In this document: positions 52,715 through 62,381 of the stretch, piece after piece
Layout of the letters: the number at the start of each line of letters is the position of its first letter
Position numbering within the stretch: the first letter of the stretch is position 1
Assembly (NCBI GenBank): GCA_002498605.1
Contig: DAHY01000009.1
Location: 24,040 to 88,039, forward strand
Reading direction: 5' to 3'
Source of the DNA: Methanomassiliicoccaceae archaeon UBA404
Lineage (GTDB): Archaea; Thermoplasmatota; Thermoplasmata; Methanomassiliicoccales; Methanomethylophilaceae
DNA length: 64,000 nt
Notes under the pieces: generated by a model
Told to the model about the DNA's origin: nothing
Seen by the model: only the letters and a program-made list of their open reading frames with translations
Databases searched by the model: none
Program-made: the position numbers and the translations under genes

Positions 52715-54961
52715 TTAACGGAAATCCATAAGATTGGATTGCTTTGAGACCTTGGTCTCTTCGTATTCCGCGGCCATGGCTTCGAGTTCATCGTCGTCGG
52801 GAGCCCAATCCGCCTCGGGGGGTTTTGTTTCCGCGGAACCTCCCGCCTGTTCTTTCAGGCTTTTGGCAAGGGCATTGCCGATTCTGTGCAAAGAAGCAAG
52901 CTTGCTTTCGGAAGCCGTCATAATATCGGTTCTTTTCCGATATCCCGCATCAAAAAGAATCCTGGCTCTTGTTCTTCCGACGCCTTTGAACGATACCAAA
53001 TCCATAAGTTCTTCTTTCACGCCATACTTTATACGGGTAAGCAGAGGTCTTATTTTCTTCATGGTTTCGGGAGCGAATATATACGCTATTTCGCTCATTG
53101 CGTACATAATCCAATTTATCATTTCGATTCTGGAACGTATGTCTCCGGGACCGATTCCCATGTTGTTGGTAATACTTTCTTCGGGTACTTCGGATATCCA
53201 ATCCGTTATCATTGCGGAAACCTTTACGGCCCCCATGAAAATTTCCTGAACGAATTCATCGTAAAGATCCTTATCGTCAAAAGGGTCGTACAGCAAACTG
53301 TCCTGATACCTGTCGGCGATGGCATTCAAACGGTCTTCATCGCTCTTTTTGGGATAAAGTCCCATTACGTCGGGCGTCAAAGCGGCGGCAATCAGAATTT
53401 CTATATCCTCCGTGTCGTCCTTTATTTTCCGGACGGCATCTCTCAGTATCACCGCGGATTTCGGGTCTATGTACAAATCCGATATTCTTTTGCCGAAAGG
53501 CAATATCCTGAGAAAATCCCCGGTTTTTTCTATCATTTCTTCTTCCGAAAGAAAATCGGTTACTTTTTTCACAACCTCTTCCGCGCCGTACATCGAAGAG
53601 GTGCTTCCGTAAAACGTGGATTCAAGGAAGTCTATGACTTCTCCGTCGGTGGAAGCATCGCCGGTGGCAATCAGTCCCAGTATGTGACTTCTCAGAGTAT
53701 TCTCGTTTCCGAGATTCGAAGTCAGATGTTCGGTGTCATGCTGAATATAATCATACATCAGATGATCGAAATGATTTTGATTTTTAGCTATAAGAACAGC
53801 TTCGCCGTAAGGGTCGTAACCCGGTCTCCCGGCACGTCCCGACATCTGCTTCATTTCCATAACGGATATCGGAACCGTGCCCACGTTTGCTTCGTATCTC
53901 CCGGTATCTCTGATTATGACTCTTCTGGCGGGGAGATTGATCCCGGCGGCCAGAGTGGGGGTTGCGATGATGCATTTTATGTTTCCGTTGCGGAAGTTGT
54001 CTTCGACGTATTTTCTCTGTTTGTAGGTCAGTCCCGCGTTATGGAATGCGGTTCCGGAGGCAACGCATTCGGCCAGCTGCCTTCCCAATGTGGTGGGTTC
54101 GGCACCCCCTTCCAACAATGCGGTTTCCTGCGGGCTGAGGGTTCTTCCGGCAAGTTTGTTCATTTCGTCCGAAAAACGTCTGGCCAAAGATTCGGTGGAA
54201 CGGCGGGTGTTCACAAATACAAGGCACTGTCCGCCTTCTTTGACGGTCTGTTTCACCAGCCCCCATATGGGATCCTTTTCCCTGGGAACTTCTACACGTT
54301 CCATATTTTCGAAGGTTATTTCGTCATTGAAGTACACGCCTTCCTTAAGAGGTATGGGACGCCAGTCATCCACTATCAATTCCGCGTCCAGCCATACGGC
54401 TAGATCCATTGCGTTGGATATTGTAGCGGACAAAGCTATAATCTGAAGTTTCGGGTTTCTTTTCATTAACTTCGTTAGCGTGACTTCCAAAGTCGGACCC
54501 CTCCCGGGGTCGTGTATCATGTGTATTTCGTCGGCAATCACAAGCCCCACGGACTCTATCCATCGGTTTCCGTGTCTTATCATCGAATCCGCTTTTTCGG
54601 ATGTGGCCACTATGATGTCCGCATCGTTGATTCTTCCGCCGTCGGAGTCCAAATCCCCCACGCTCATGGCGACTTTGTATCCCAGATGCGAAAAGGAATC
54701 CAAATCTTCCATTTTTTCCGAGGCCAAGGCCTTCAGAGGAACAATATAAAGAACTTTCTTTTTTTCTTTGAGGACCATTTTCATTGCGGAAATGTATCCT
54801 ATTATGGATTTTCCGCTGGCCGTCGGTACGGAAACCACAAGACTGTGTCCTTCGAGGGCTATCGGTATCGCTTTGGCCTGATGTCTGTGCAATTCGATGA
54901 AACCCTTCTCTTTCAGGGCGTCGGCGACGTCTTTGGGAATATCCAATTCATCGAATCTCAT
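52715..54961 (-). CDS. hel308: Hel308-type DNA helicase
   Basis: A 748-aa superfamily 2 helicase acting at stalled replication forks. Motifs: Q-motif RHQAKAIPIAL, Walker A PTASGKS, DExH as IADEIHMIHD, SATISN, MSGRAGRPGYDPYGEA. The C-terminal region contains a winged helix, ratchet helices and a helix-hairpin-helix (FKGVGRTRARILFDAGYRK) typical of Hel308/Hjm. Length is normal. It is monocistronic and divergent from the transglutaminase-like gene. Confidence 0.95.
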   Translation of the reverse strand: MRFDELDIPKDVADALKEKGFIELHRHQAKAIPIALEGHSLVVSVPTASGKSIIGYISAMKMVLKEKKKVLYIVPLKALASEKMEDLDSFSHLGYKVAMSVGDLDSDGGRINDADIIVATSEKADSMIRHGNRWIESVGLVIADEIHMIHDPGRGPTLEVTLTKLMKRNPKLQIIALSATISNAMDLAVWLDAELIVDDWRPIPLKEGVYFNDEITFENMERVEVPREKDPIWGLVKQTVKEGGQCLVFVNTRRSTESLARRFSDEMNKLAGRTLSPQETALLEGGAEPTTLGRQLAECVASGTAFHNAGLTYKQRKYVEDNFRNGNIKCIIATPTLAAGINLPARRVIIRDTGRYEANVGTVPISVMEMKQMSGRAGRPGYDPYGEAVLIAKNQNHFDHLMYDYIQHDTEHLTSNLGNENTLRSHILGLIATGDASTDGEVIDFLESTFYGSTSSMYGAEEVVKKVTDFLSEEEMIEKTGDFLRILPFGKRISDLYIDPKSAVILRDAVRKIKDDTEDIEILIAAALTPDVMGLYPKKSDEDRLNAIADRYQDSLLYDPFDDKDLYDEFVQEIFMGAVKVSAMITDWISEVPEESITNNMGIGPGDIRSRIEMINWIMYAMSEIAYIFAPETMKKIRPLLTRIKYGVKEELMDLVSFKGVGRTRARILFDAGYRKRTDIMTASESKLASLHRIGNALAKSLKEQAGGSAETKPPEADWAPDDDELEAMAAEYEETKVSKQSNLMDFR

Positions 54962-55049
54962 AACTCCCGATAAGAGGCGGAGATAATTAACCCTTGTCGG
55001 AACAATCTTTGCACAATGGTTAATAAGGGTCAGATATTATCGATTTTTA

Positions 55050-56000
55050 GTGTCCCGAAGAAATCTGTTCGTCGCGGTGTTTGTTTTGTCTTTATTCATG
55101 ATGCCTCTGGCATTGACCGAAGAGGCGTATGCTTCATCGGACGGGTTCGTGTATTATCACGATAAACTCACAGACAAAGAAAAGAAAATTTTCGATTTGT
55201 GCGAATTTGAAAACACTTCCGACACGGTCCCCGCGGATACGGAACAGGAAACCGTAACCATGGTGGCAAAACTGATGGTACTCGAAAATCCGAAACTGTA
55301 CTGGTTATGGGTATCCCCGACGCTGAACGATGACGGAACGCTGTCTTACAGTTTTATCGACGGTTTCGATCCCGATCCGCCCGGCGCCATGGAAAGTTTT
55401 GTCAATGAAATAAAATCCGAACTGGATATCGGGTATTCGGTCAAAGACGCCGCAACCGCGGTCAACGCAAAACTTACAGCCAACACAAAACTTGTTGAAA
55501 GCAGTGAAAACATTGCAACGGGAACGGCTTTCGGAGCCATTGTTCTCAAAGAAGCGGATTCCTTCGGATTTGCCGCCGCTTTCAGTTACACAATGAACGA
55601 ATTGTACGGTGACGGCAACATCAATATTCTGACGGCGGTCGGAAAACTTCACAATTCCGAAGGTTACGACGAACACGCCTGGAATCTTGTACGTACCGAA
55701 GATAAATGGTACGGAGTCGATACGGCACTGAACAAAAAAGAAAATTCAAACTCGTATGTCATGACGGCTTCCAACGACAGGGGCAACAGCGAAGGATACA
55801 CCTTTGCGGCCTCTCATCAGCCCGGTTTGTCGGAGTATCTGGAATCAAATACATTTTTTGAAACCCCGGAACCGTACATGAAAGAAATACTGCCCCCCGA
55901 GGAGCCTACCACATTTGAAAAATACGGTCCTTATGTCATGGTAATAAGCATTATAACCATACTGTGCATAATGATGATAGTTTATTCAAGACGTGGTTGA
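55050..56000 (+). CDS. Secreted, membrane-anchored transglutaminase-like protein (Cys to Ser)
   Basis: A 316-aa GTG-initiated protein with a signal peptide (residues 1-29, ending in an AYASS-type cleavage region), an extracellular domain, and one C-terminal helix (about 292-312). The domain resembles transglutaminase-like proteins: ADSFGFAAAFSYTMNELYG aligns with the G-x-C-x-G-Y-A motif but has Ser171 in place of the nucleophilic Cys; His209 (DEHAWN) and Asp224 (GVDTA) remain. Such proteins are numerous in host-associated methanogens, with suspected surface roles. This one may be a binding module. Confidence 0.65.
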   Translation: MSRRNLFVAVFVLSLFMMPLALTEEAYASSDGFVYYHDKLTDKEKKIFDLCEFENTSDTVPADTEQETVTMVAKLMVLENPKLYWLWVSPTLNDDGTLSYSFIDGFDPDPPGAMESFVNEIKSELDIGYSVKDAATAVNAKLTANTKLVESSENIATGTAFGAIVLKEADSFGFAAAFSYTMNELYGDGNINILTAVGKLHNSEGYDEHAWNLVRTEDKWYGVDTALNKKENSNSYVMTASNDRGNSEGYTFAASHQPGLSEYLESNTFFETPEPYMKEILPPEEPTTFEKYGPYVMVISIITILCIMMIVYSRRG

Positions 56001-56050
56001 TTCGAAATTCTTTATATATGAATATACAACAACCCAACTGAGGAGTCAAA

Positions 56051-58141
56051 ATGGCAAACAAAATTGAAGAGAAGCCCACCGACAATCCCGTGGAGACATG
56101 GATCGACAGGCAGACCTTCAGGTCCACAGAGGACATCGAAATACCCGAGAAAATGGCCGATAGGGTTATCGGACAGGACGAAGCGGTAGAGGTAATGCGA
56201 AAGGCTGCTTTCCAGAAGAGGCATGTTATGCTCATAGGAGAGCCGGGTACAGGAAAATCTATGTTGGCCAATTCCATGGTGGAATATCTCCCCAAAGAGG
56301 AATTGGAAGACGTGGTATCGTACCATAATCCCGAAGATTTCAATGAGCCCCGCATAAGGACTCTTCCCGCCGGAAAGGGCAAGGCAATAGTTGCGGAACA
56401 GAAAGCACATGCCACCGCCGTCAAGAATCAGAAGAATTCCATGTACATTTACGTCAGCGTTTTCATAATGTTGCTTGGTTTGATGGGTTCGATAATGTTC
56501 GGTAACTGGACCATAATGTTCATTGCGCTTTTCAGCGTTTTCATAATACTTATGTTGCTGAGAAATCCCAACCAGAGGAGCGAGATTATGATCGTTCCCA
56601 AAGTGCTGGTGGGACACTCGCCGGATGACGTACCGCCGTTTGTCGATGCCACCGGCGCGCATGCCGGAGCATTGTTGGGAGATGTCAGACACGATCCTTT
56701 CCAATCCGGCGGTCTTGAAACACCGTCTCACGACAGGATAGAACCCGGTGATATTCACAAGGCCAACAAAGGAGTTCTTTACATTGACGAAATAAACATG
56801 CTGAGGATGGAATCCCAGCAGGCTTTGCTGACCGCAATGCAGGAAGGAAAAATGTCCATCACCGGACAGTCCGAACGTTCCTCCGGAGCCTTGGTAAAGT
56901 CGGAGCCCGTACCCTGCGACTTTATACTAGTATGTGCGGGAAATCTTGACGCTTTGCAGGGAATGCACCCGGCGCTCAGATCAAGAATCAGAGGATACGG
57001 TTACGAAGTCTATATGCGCAACACCATGAAAGACACCGATGAGAACAGAGACTTCGTTGCAAGATTCGTTGCGCAGGAAGTCCGCAAAGACGCAAAGATT
57101 CCTCATTTCGATAAATATGCGGTCGGTGAAATCATCAAGGAAGCCCAGCGCCGCGGGGGCAGACGGGGAGAACTCACCCTCAGGCTGAGGGAACTCGGAG
57201 GTCTTGTACGCGTGTCCGGCGACATTGCCGTGGGCAGAAAGGCGAAAATCGTAACCAGGGAAGACGTTCTTACCGCAAAAAGATCCGCCAGAGGTTTAGA
57301 ACAGCAGATTGCCGACCGTTACGTGGAAGCCAACAAGAAATATCCCTTGTTCCGCACCGACGGTTCGGAAGTGGGCATGATTAACGGTCTGGCGGCAATG
57401 AATTCCGATACGGAGATGTCCGAATATGCGGGAATCGTGCTGCCGCTGGTTGCCGAAGTTTCTCCCGCACAGGTCAGAAAGGGCGGACGTATCGTCGCCA
57501 CCGGTCAACTGGGAGTGATAGCCAAAGAAGCCGTGGACAACATATCCGCGGTCATCAAGAAGTACACGATGACCAACCTTACGGACGTGGACATACACCT
57601 TCAGTATATCGGCACATATTCCGGCGTGGAAGGGGACAGTGCATCCATAACCATGGCAACAGTCATCATATCGGCTTTGGAAAACATACCCATACGTCAG
57701 GATCTGGCTATGACCGGAAGCTTGAACGTCAGAGGACAGGTTCTTCCCATAGGCGCGGTAACCGCCAAACTGGAAGCCGCCGCCGAAGCGGGAATCAAAA
57801 TCGCTCTTATACCGGAAAGCAACGCCAAGGACGTGATGATGGAAGACCGCTACTACGACGTAATGGACGTATATTCGGTATCCAACCTGCGTGATGTTCT
57901 GGAATACGCATTCGTGGACTGTCCTCTCAAGACACAGTACCTGGACAAGCTTCTGCCTCTCACCCATGACGGAAAATCCACCGCCAAGAAGCTGGAAAGG
58001 CCTCCGAAGCCTTCGGAAAAGCCTTACAGGGTGGTTGTGGAAACCGTCGACATGTCCGAGGAAACGGAAGACTGCGAGACCGAGCCGGAACACGTTCCCG
58101 AAAGCGAAAGAACCGGCGGAGGCTCGCCCTGCGGGGCTTAA
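56051..58141 (+). CDS. lonB: Archaeal membrane-bound Lon protease (LonB)
   Basis: A 696-aa ATP-dependent protease. AAA+ Walker A GEPGTGKS is at 63-70, two membrane helices at about 131-170 are inserted into the AAA+ module (the LonB hallmark), Walker B VLYIDEINM follows, and the protease dyad is Ser530 (EGDSAS) and Lys573 (VTAKLEAA), with the usual spacing of about 43. The C-terminal tail is long and acidic with scattered cysteines. A GAGG ribosome site precedes the ATG. nadM follows after 30 bases. Confidence 0.96.
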   Translation: MANKIEEKPTDNPVETWIDRQTFRSTEDIEIPEKMADRVIGQDEAVEVMRKAAFQKRHVMLIGEPGTGKSMLANSMVEYLPKEELEDVVSYHNPEDFNEPRIRTLPAGKGKAIVAEQKAHATAVKNQKNSMYIYVSVFIMLLGLMGSIMFGNWTIMFIALFSVFIILMLLRNPNQRSEIMIVPKVLVGHSPDDVPPFVDATGAHAGALLGDVRHDPFQSGGLETPSHDRIEPGDIHKANKGVLYIDEINMLRMESQQALLTAMQEGKMSITGQSERSSGALVKSEPVPCDFILVCAGNLDALQGMHPALRSRIRGYGYEVYMRNTMKDTDENRDFVARFVAQEVRKDAKIPHFDKYAVGEIIKEAQRRGGRRGELTLRLRELGGLVRVSGDIAVGRKAKIVTREDVLTAKRSARGLEQQIADRYVEANKKYPLFRTDGSEVGMINGLAAMNSDTEMSEYAGIVLPLVAEVSPAQVRKGGRIVATGQLGVIAKEAVDNISAVIKKYTMTNLTDVDIHLQYIGTYSGVEGDSASITMATVIISALENIPIRQDLAMTGSLNVRGQVLPIGAVTAKLEAAAEAGIKIALIPESNAKDVMMEDRYYDVMDVYSVSNLRDVLEYAFVDCPLKTQYLDKLLPLTHDGKSTAKKLERPPKPSEKPYRVVVETVDMSEETEDCETEPEHVPESERTGGGSPCGA

Positions 58142-58171
58142 TGCTTTAATCGGGGAGGTTGATGACATACC

Positions 58172-58702
58172 ATGTCCGGCGGGCAGGGGTACGAAAACTA
58201 TTCTTTGATGATCGGAAGATTTCAGCCTTTTCATGAGGGGCATCTTGAGGTTGTCCGCAAATGCGCCCGGGAATCCGATAATCTGACAATAGGCATAGGA
58301 AGCGCTCAATATTCCCATTATCCGGATAATCCGTTCACGGCCGGCGAGAGATATCTGATGATACGGAACACGCTGGACGATCAGGGTATAGACAATTACT
58401 GCATTGTGCCCATTGAAGATCTCAACAGATATTCGGTGTGGGTTGCCCATGTTGCGTCCATGTCCCCGCCGTTCCATTACGTTTACAGCAACAATCGGTT
58501 CACAAGGCGTCTGTTCGAAGAGGCGGGATACGAAATGAGGGAGTCCCACATTTACAACCGCGAAGTTTATTCCGGAACAGAGGTCAGAAGGAGAATGATT
58601 GCCGATGAAAATTGGCAGGAATTATTGCCGAAGCCGGTTGTTGAAGTCATAGAGGAGATAGACGGCGTCGGACGTCTGAAGGATATTTCCGGAGGAAACT
58701 GA
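58172..58702 (+). CDS. nadM: Nicotinamide-nucleotide adenylyltransferase
   Basis: A 176-aa archaeal NMN adenylyltransferase making NAD from NMN and ATP. It has the nucleotidyltransferase motif IGRFQPFHEGHLEVV near the N-terminus and the C-terminal YSGTEVRRRM phosphate-binding motif. A GGAGG-type ribosome site lies about ten bases upstream. Its stop overlaps the start of pncC (TGATG). Confidence 0.95.
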   Translation: MSGGQGYENYSLMIGRFQPFHEGHLEVVRKCARESDNLTIGIGSAQYSHYPDNPFTAGERYLMIRNTLDDQGIDNYCIVPIEDLNRYSVWVAHVASMSPPFHYVYSNNRFTRRLFEEAGYEMRESHIYNREVYSGTEVRRRMIADENWQELLPKPVVEVIEEIDGVGRLKDISGGN

Positions 58703-59175
58703 TGAGTTCGGACAGATTGGAGGAGGCTCTGAGATCCACGGGATCCACGCTTTCGTTGGCTGAATCCTGCACCGGAGGGCTTATCAGCACCCTTATTACG
58801 GATACGCCGGGAAGTTCGGATTATTTTCTGGGTTCCGCCGTCACCTACAGCAATCATTCCAAAAACCGTTTGATCGGAGTTTCTCAGGAAACTTTGACGG
58901 AATACGGAGCGGTAAGCGAACAGACGGCGATTGAGATGGCCGAAGGCTCTCTTAAACTGTTCAATTCCGACTTCGCCGCCTCCGCCACGGGCGTCGCGGG
59001 TCCCGGCGGAGGAACCGAAAAGAAACCCGTCGGGACTGTCTGCATCGGACTGACCAACGGAAGAAGAACCTTGGTTTTTACCGAGCATTTTGAGGGTAAC
59101 CGTTCCGAAATACGAAAATCCACGGCAAACAAGGTTTTTGAACTTCTTACCGACTTTATACTGGAGAAAATATGA
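58702..59175 (+). CDS. pncC: Nicotinamide-nucleotide amidohydrolase (CinA C-terminal domain)
   Basis: A 157-aa stand-alone CinA C-terminal domain that deamidates NMN. Active-site landmarks are LAESCTGGLIS and TGVAGPGGGTEKKPVG. Direct coupling to nadM places it in pyridine nucleotide salvage. The 3' end overlaps hesA-like by four bases. Confidence 0.93.
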   Translation: MSSDRLEEALRSTGSTLSLAESCTGGLISTLITDTPGSSDYFLGSAVTYSNHSKNRLIGVSQETLTEYGAVSEQTAIEMAEGSLKLFNSDFAASATGVAGPGGGTEKKPVGTVCIGLTNGRRTLVFTEHFEGNRSEIRKSTANKVFELLTDFILEKI

Positions 59176-59876
59176 GATATTCCGGACAAATCGGTCTTCT
59201 GGGAGCCGAAGGACAAAAGAAACTGGAAGACTCCTTTGTAACCGTTGTCGGATGCGGAGGGCTGGGAACCTTCGTTTCTCTGTTTTTGGTTTCCGCGGGA
59301 GTGGGGCGCATAAGGCTTGTCGACGGAGACGTACCCTCGGAAAGCAACTTCAACAGACAGTTTTTCTATCCGGGCACAAAAGGGTTCAAGGCCGACATAC
59401 TGGCAAAAAAATTGAAAGAAGTCAACGACTCTGTCACAATCGAACCGATTTGCGAATACCTTGACGGAAAAAACGGAAACCGAATTACAGAAGGAAGCGA
59501 CATTGTCGCCGACTGTCTCGATTCGCTTGAATCAAGACTGATTCTCAACAAGTTCGCGGTAAATCGAAACATTCCCCTTTCCCACGGGGGAGTGGACGGT
59601 TTTCTGGGTCAGGTTACGTTGGTCATTCCCGGAAAGACGCCGTGTCTTGAATGCATATTCGGAAATATGAACGATGTCGGCGAAGCCCCCAAATCCCTTT
59701 CGTCTTCGGTTTCCATGATAGCTTCGGTTCAGGCCACGGACATTATCAAACATATCACGGGAATCGGAGAAACATTGGCGGGAAGTCTGCTGACAATATC
59801 CATGGATTCCAATTCGTACAATAAAGTCGGTATTTCAAAGAATCCCGAATGTCCCGTCTGCCTTAATATTCGTTGA
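59172..59876 (+). CDS. E1-like (HesA/MoeB/ThiF) adenylyltransferase
   Basis: A 234-aa protein that would adenylate the C-terminal glycine of a ubiquitin-like sulfur carrier. The nucleotide site VVGCGGLGTFVS, the SNFNRQFFY arginine motif and DIVADCLDSLESR are present; a zinc site is formed by CLEC and CPVC. No carrier protein is adjacent, so the pathway (molybdopterin, thiamine or tRNA thiolation) remains open. It overlaps pncC by four bases. Confidence 0.9.
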   Translation: MRYSGQIGLLGAEGQKKLEDSFVTVVGCGGLGTFVSLFLVSAGVGRIRLVDGDVPSESNFNRQFFYPGTKGFKADILAKKLKEVNDSVTIEPICEYLDGKNGNRITEGSDIVADCLDSLESRLILNKFAVNRNIPLSHGGVDGFLGQVTLVIPGKTPCLECIFGNMNDVGEAPKSLSSSVSMIASVQATDIIKHITGIGETLAGSLLTISMDSNSYNKVGISKNPECPVCLNIR

Positions 59877-59906
59877 AAATAAATACCTCTCTTCGGTTCA
59901 GGGGTC

Positions 59907-60812
59907 ATGGAAAAGATAATGACCGGGAAAGTCAAGGAAGTCTACGCCGTCGACGACGATACGCTTGAGTTCGTATACACCGACAACATATCGGTTTTTG
60001 ACAAAATCATCCCGTCACAGATACCTCACAAAGGCGAAACTCTTTGCAGAACCGCAAAATTCTGGTTCAATCTGCTGAATGAAAACGGAATTCATAATCA
60101 TTACATAAGCGAACCCGCCCCGAACAGAATGAGGGTCAAAAAAGTCAATATTATAAGAAATTATGACGAAATCAATGAAAAAACCGTGAATTATCTTATT
60201 CCTTTGGAAGTAATCTGCAGGCACTATGCCGCAGGTTCTCTGATGGACAGAGTGAAAGACGGAAAAATATCCGCCGAAGATTTGGGCTTCCCGAAAAATC
60301 ATAAAGTTTCTTACGGTGAAAAATTACCTTTTCCGTTCATTGAAGTCACCACGAAACTGGAAGAACACGATATGAGTCTGACCGAAGACAAGGCCAAGGA
60401 CATGGCCGGTTTAACCGATGACGAATACGAAGAAATCAAAAACACCGTTTTGAAGATCGATGAAATCATAGCCGAAGAAGCCATAAAACGCGGATTGATT
60501 CATTGCGACGGCAAAAAGGAATTCGGTTTCGACAAAGAACGCAGGCTTATGGTTCTGGATACTTTCGGCACTTTGGACGAGGATCGCTGGTGGGACGCGG
60601 AAGAATACGCAAAAGGCAATGTTCTGGAATTGTCCAAGGAATTCGTGCGCCAGCACTACAGAAACACCGGTTACCATTCGGAATTGATGGAAATCAGGGA
60701 AAAAGGCGGAGAAGAGCCCGACATACCTCCGTTGCCTCAGGACATCATTGACCGTACGAGCAATCTGTACGTCAGTATGTACGAAAGAATAACCGGTGAG
60801 AATTTCAGGTAA
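59907..60812 (+). CDS. purC: SAICAR synthetase
   Basis: A 301-aa purine-biosynthesis ligase joining CAIR and aspartate. It begins with GKVKEVYAVDDDTLEFVYTD and SVFDKIIPSQIPHKG, and contains EVICRHYAAGSLMDR and EFGFDKERRLMVLDTFGTLD, all family landmarks. It is longer than the short bacterial PurC and near the length of some archaeal and fungal forms. It has a 30-base gap from the E1-like gene and ends in a terminator hairpin. Confidence 0.95.
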   Translation: MEKIMTGKVKEVYAVDDDTLEFVYTDNISVFDKIIPSQIPHKGETLCRTAKFWFNLLNENGIHNHYISEPAPNRMRVKKVNIIRNYDEINEKTVNYLIPLEVICRHYAAGSLMDRVKDGKISAEDLGFPKNHKVSYGEKLPFPFIEVTTKLEEHDMSLTEDKAKDMAGLTDDEYEEIKNTVLKIDEIIAEEAIKRGLIHCDGKKEFGFDKERRLMVLDTFGTLDEDRWWDAEEYAKGNVLELSKEFVRQHYRNTGYHSELMEIREKGGEEPDIPPLPQDIIDRTSNLYVSMYERITGENFR

Positions 60813-60853
60813 AACCGGTTTTGATGTTACGCAATCAACATCATACCAGTTTT
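60811..60853. terminator. Bidirectional hairpin between purC and UPF0179
   Basis: Near-perfect arms (60811-60828 and 60837-60853) with a short loop span both stop codons; outer AAAAC/GTTTT pairs give T-rich ends in either direction. Confidence 0.6.
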
Positions 60854-61266
60854 ACCAAAACCATGTTTTCCCCGTAAGGACATTCGGTATCCCCTTCAAC
60901 ACTTTCCACCTTGAGTTTGATACCCGCGATTTCCGAAGGGGGATGACATCTGAACCAGTTCGCGCAACAGGGCATGTCGCAATCGATTTCCTGGAACGTG
61001 ATCATGCCGCCTTCGATGACATTCTTTTTCTGAAGGGCGGCCGGGGTGGCGACTTTCTCCACTTCGACGACCTTCACTTTATCCTCGGTTTCGATGCAAT
61101 CGTGGGTCTGTTCTCTTATTGCCGAAATTCTGTAACGGGATCCCTTTTCAAGATTGAGGCAGACGCTTTTCAACTTACATTCTCTGCATCCGTCCATCGG
61201 CCCGGCGTAATAGAATTCAAAACCTTCTTTTGCGGATATTTCGGATATCAGTGTTATCAAGACCAT
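60841..61266 (-). CDS. UPF0179 cysteine-rich protein
   Basis: A 141-aa archaeal protein of the UPF0179/COG1860 family. Cysteine motifs CRECKLKSVC, CDMPCCANWFRC and a C-terminal CPYG suggest bound iron-sulfur or zinc. No experimental function is known to me. Its start overlaps the egsA stop by one base, so the pair is probably co-transcribed. Confidence 0.9.
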   Translation of the reverse strand: MVLITLISEISAKEGFEFYYAGPMDGCRECKLKSVCLNLEKGSRYRISAIREQTHDCIETEDKVKVVEVEKVATPAALQKKNVIEGGMITFQEIDCDMPCCANWFRCHPPSEIAGIKLKVESVEGDTECPYGENMVLVKLV

Positions 61267-62324
61267 TAAATCACCCCTGTTTCTCTTGCCACATTGGCAG
61301 CGGCTTCACGGCTTATTCCGTTGCCGAGAATCGTAAATCTGTCCTTTCTTATTCCGGCGGCGGCAGTAAGAGCTTCAATGACCTCTTCGTCGCTGAGTCC
61401 TATTTCTTTTCCCGTCGTAGGTGCGCCGATAGTTTTCAGAGCATCCCGGATAAGTTCCCAATCCCCTCCGTGAAGGTACATCATCATAATTGCACCGACA
61501 CCGCACTGTTCTCCGTGCATCGCACGTTCGGGATACATTATATCAATGGCGTGAGAGAACATGTGCTCCGAACCGCTGGTGGGTCTGGAACTTCCGGCAA
61601 CGCTCATGGATATCCCGGATATTATTATCGGCCTCAACGCAATCCAGACGCTTTCTTCCAAATCCGGGCGTATCAGTTCGGAATTTTCGATTATCGTTTC
61701 CGCGGCATATTCGGACAGTGAATAAGCCGAACGGCTGAACTCATCGTTTCTCAGTCTGTGAGCGAATTTCCAGTCCTTGAGGGCGGTCAGGTTGGATATC
61801 ACATCGGCACAGCCCGAGGCGAGATACCGATACGGGGATTTGCTGATAATCTCCGTATCCGCCAATACCCCGAGGGGGGAAACCGCATCGATGGACTGAG
61901 GACCCACATCCATTTTGAGCGATGCTCTTCCGGAAGCGATTCCGTCATGGGCCGCGTTGGTGGGGATGCTGATGAATGACAAATCCATATCGTCGGCGGC
62001 TATTTTCGACAAATCTATTTTGCTTCCTCCGCCGACGGCCAAAATGAAAGACGATCCCGTTTCCCGTATGACGGATTTCACCTCTTCAAGATTTTTCAAC
62101 GTGGCATATCCCGTTATGAGAGTGTGCATGTCGTAATCCTTCGACATATATTCTTCGACAAGCTTTCCTGCGGCATCGTATGTATTGCTTCCGGTAACTA
62201 TCAGTCCCGTCTTGCCGAATCTGAAAGATTCGCACATTTCCGGCAATTTGCTCAACACATCATGTCCAATGTATACGGTTCTCGGGAACTCCATTTTTTT
62301 AGCTTTGTCGAAAATATCCATCAT
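61266..62324 (-). CDS. egsA: sn-Glycerol-1-phosphate dehydrogenase
   Basis: A 352-aa enzyme making the glycerol backbone of archaeal membrane lipids. The NAD-binding loop ILAVGGGSKIDLSK, the Zn-site residues in NAAHDGIASG, GSEHMFSHA and RAMHGEQCGVG are present. The start is one of two adjacent ATGs (62324 or 62321); a longer open frame upstream is antisense to the flavoprotein gene. A TATA box (CTTTTATATC on the minus strand, about 62350-62360) lies about 25 bases before the transcript start. Confidence 0.96.
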   Translation of the reverse strand: MMDIFDKAKKMEFPRTVYIGHDVLSKLPEMCESFRFGKTGLIVTGSNTYDAAGKLVEEYMSKDYDMHTLITGYATLKNLEEVKSVIRETGSSFILAVGGGSKIDLSKIAADDMDLSFISIPTNAAHDGIASGRASLKMDVGPQSIDAVSPLGVLADTEIISKSPYRYLASGCADVISNLTALKDWKFAHRLRNDEFSRSAYSLSEYAAETIIENSELIRPDLEESVWIALRPIIISGISMSVAGSSRPTSGSEHMFSHAIDIMYPERAMHGEQCGVGAIMMMYLHGGDWELIRDALKTIGAPTTGKEIGLSDEEVIEALTAAAGIRKDRFTILGNGISREAAANVARETGVI

Positions 62325-62381
62325 GTTGTCCGATAGGAGATATTCTGAAAGATATAAAAGGAACCCAGTGGATTCCGCGTT

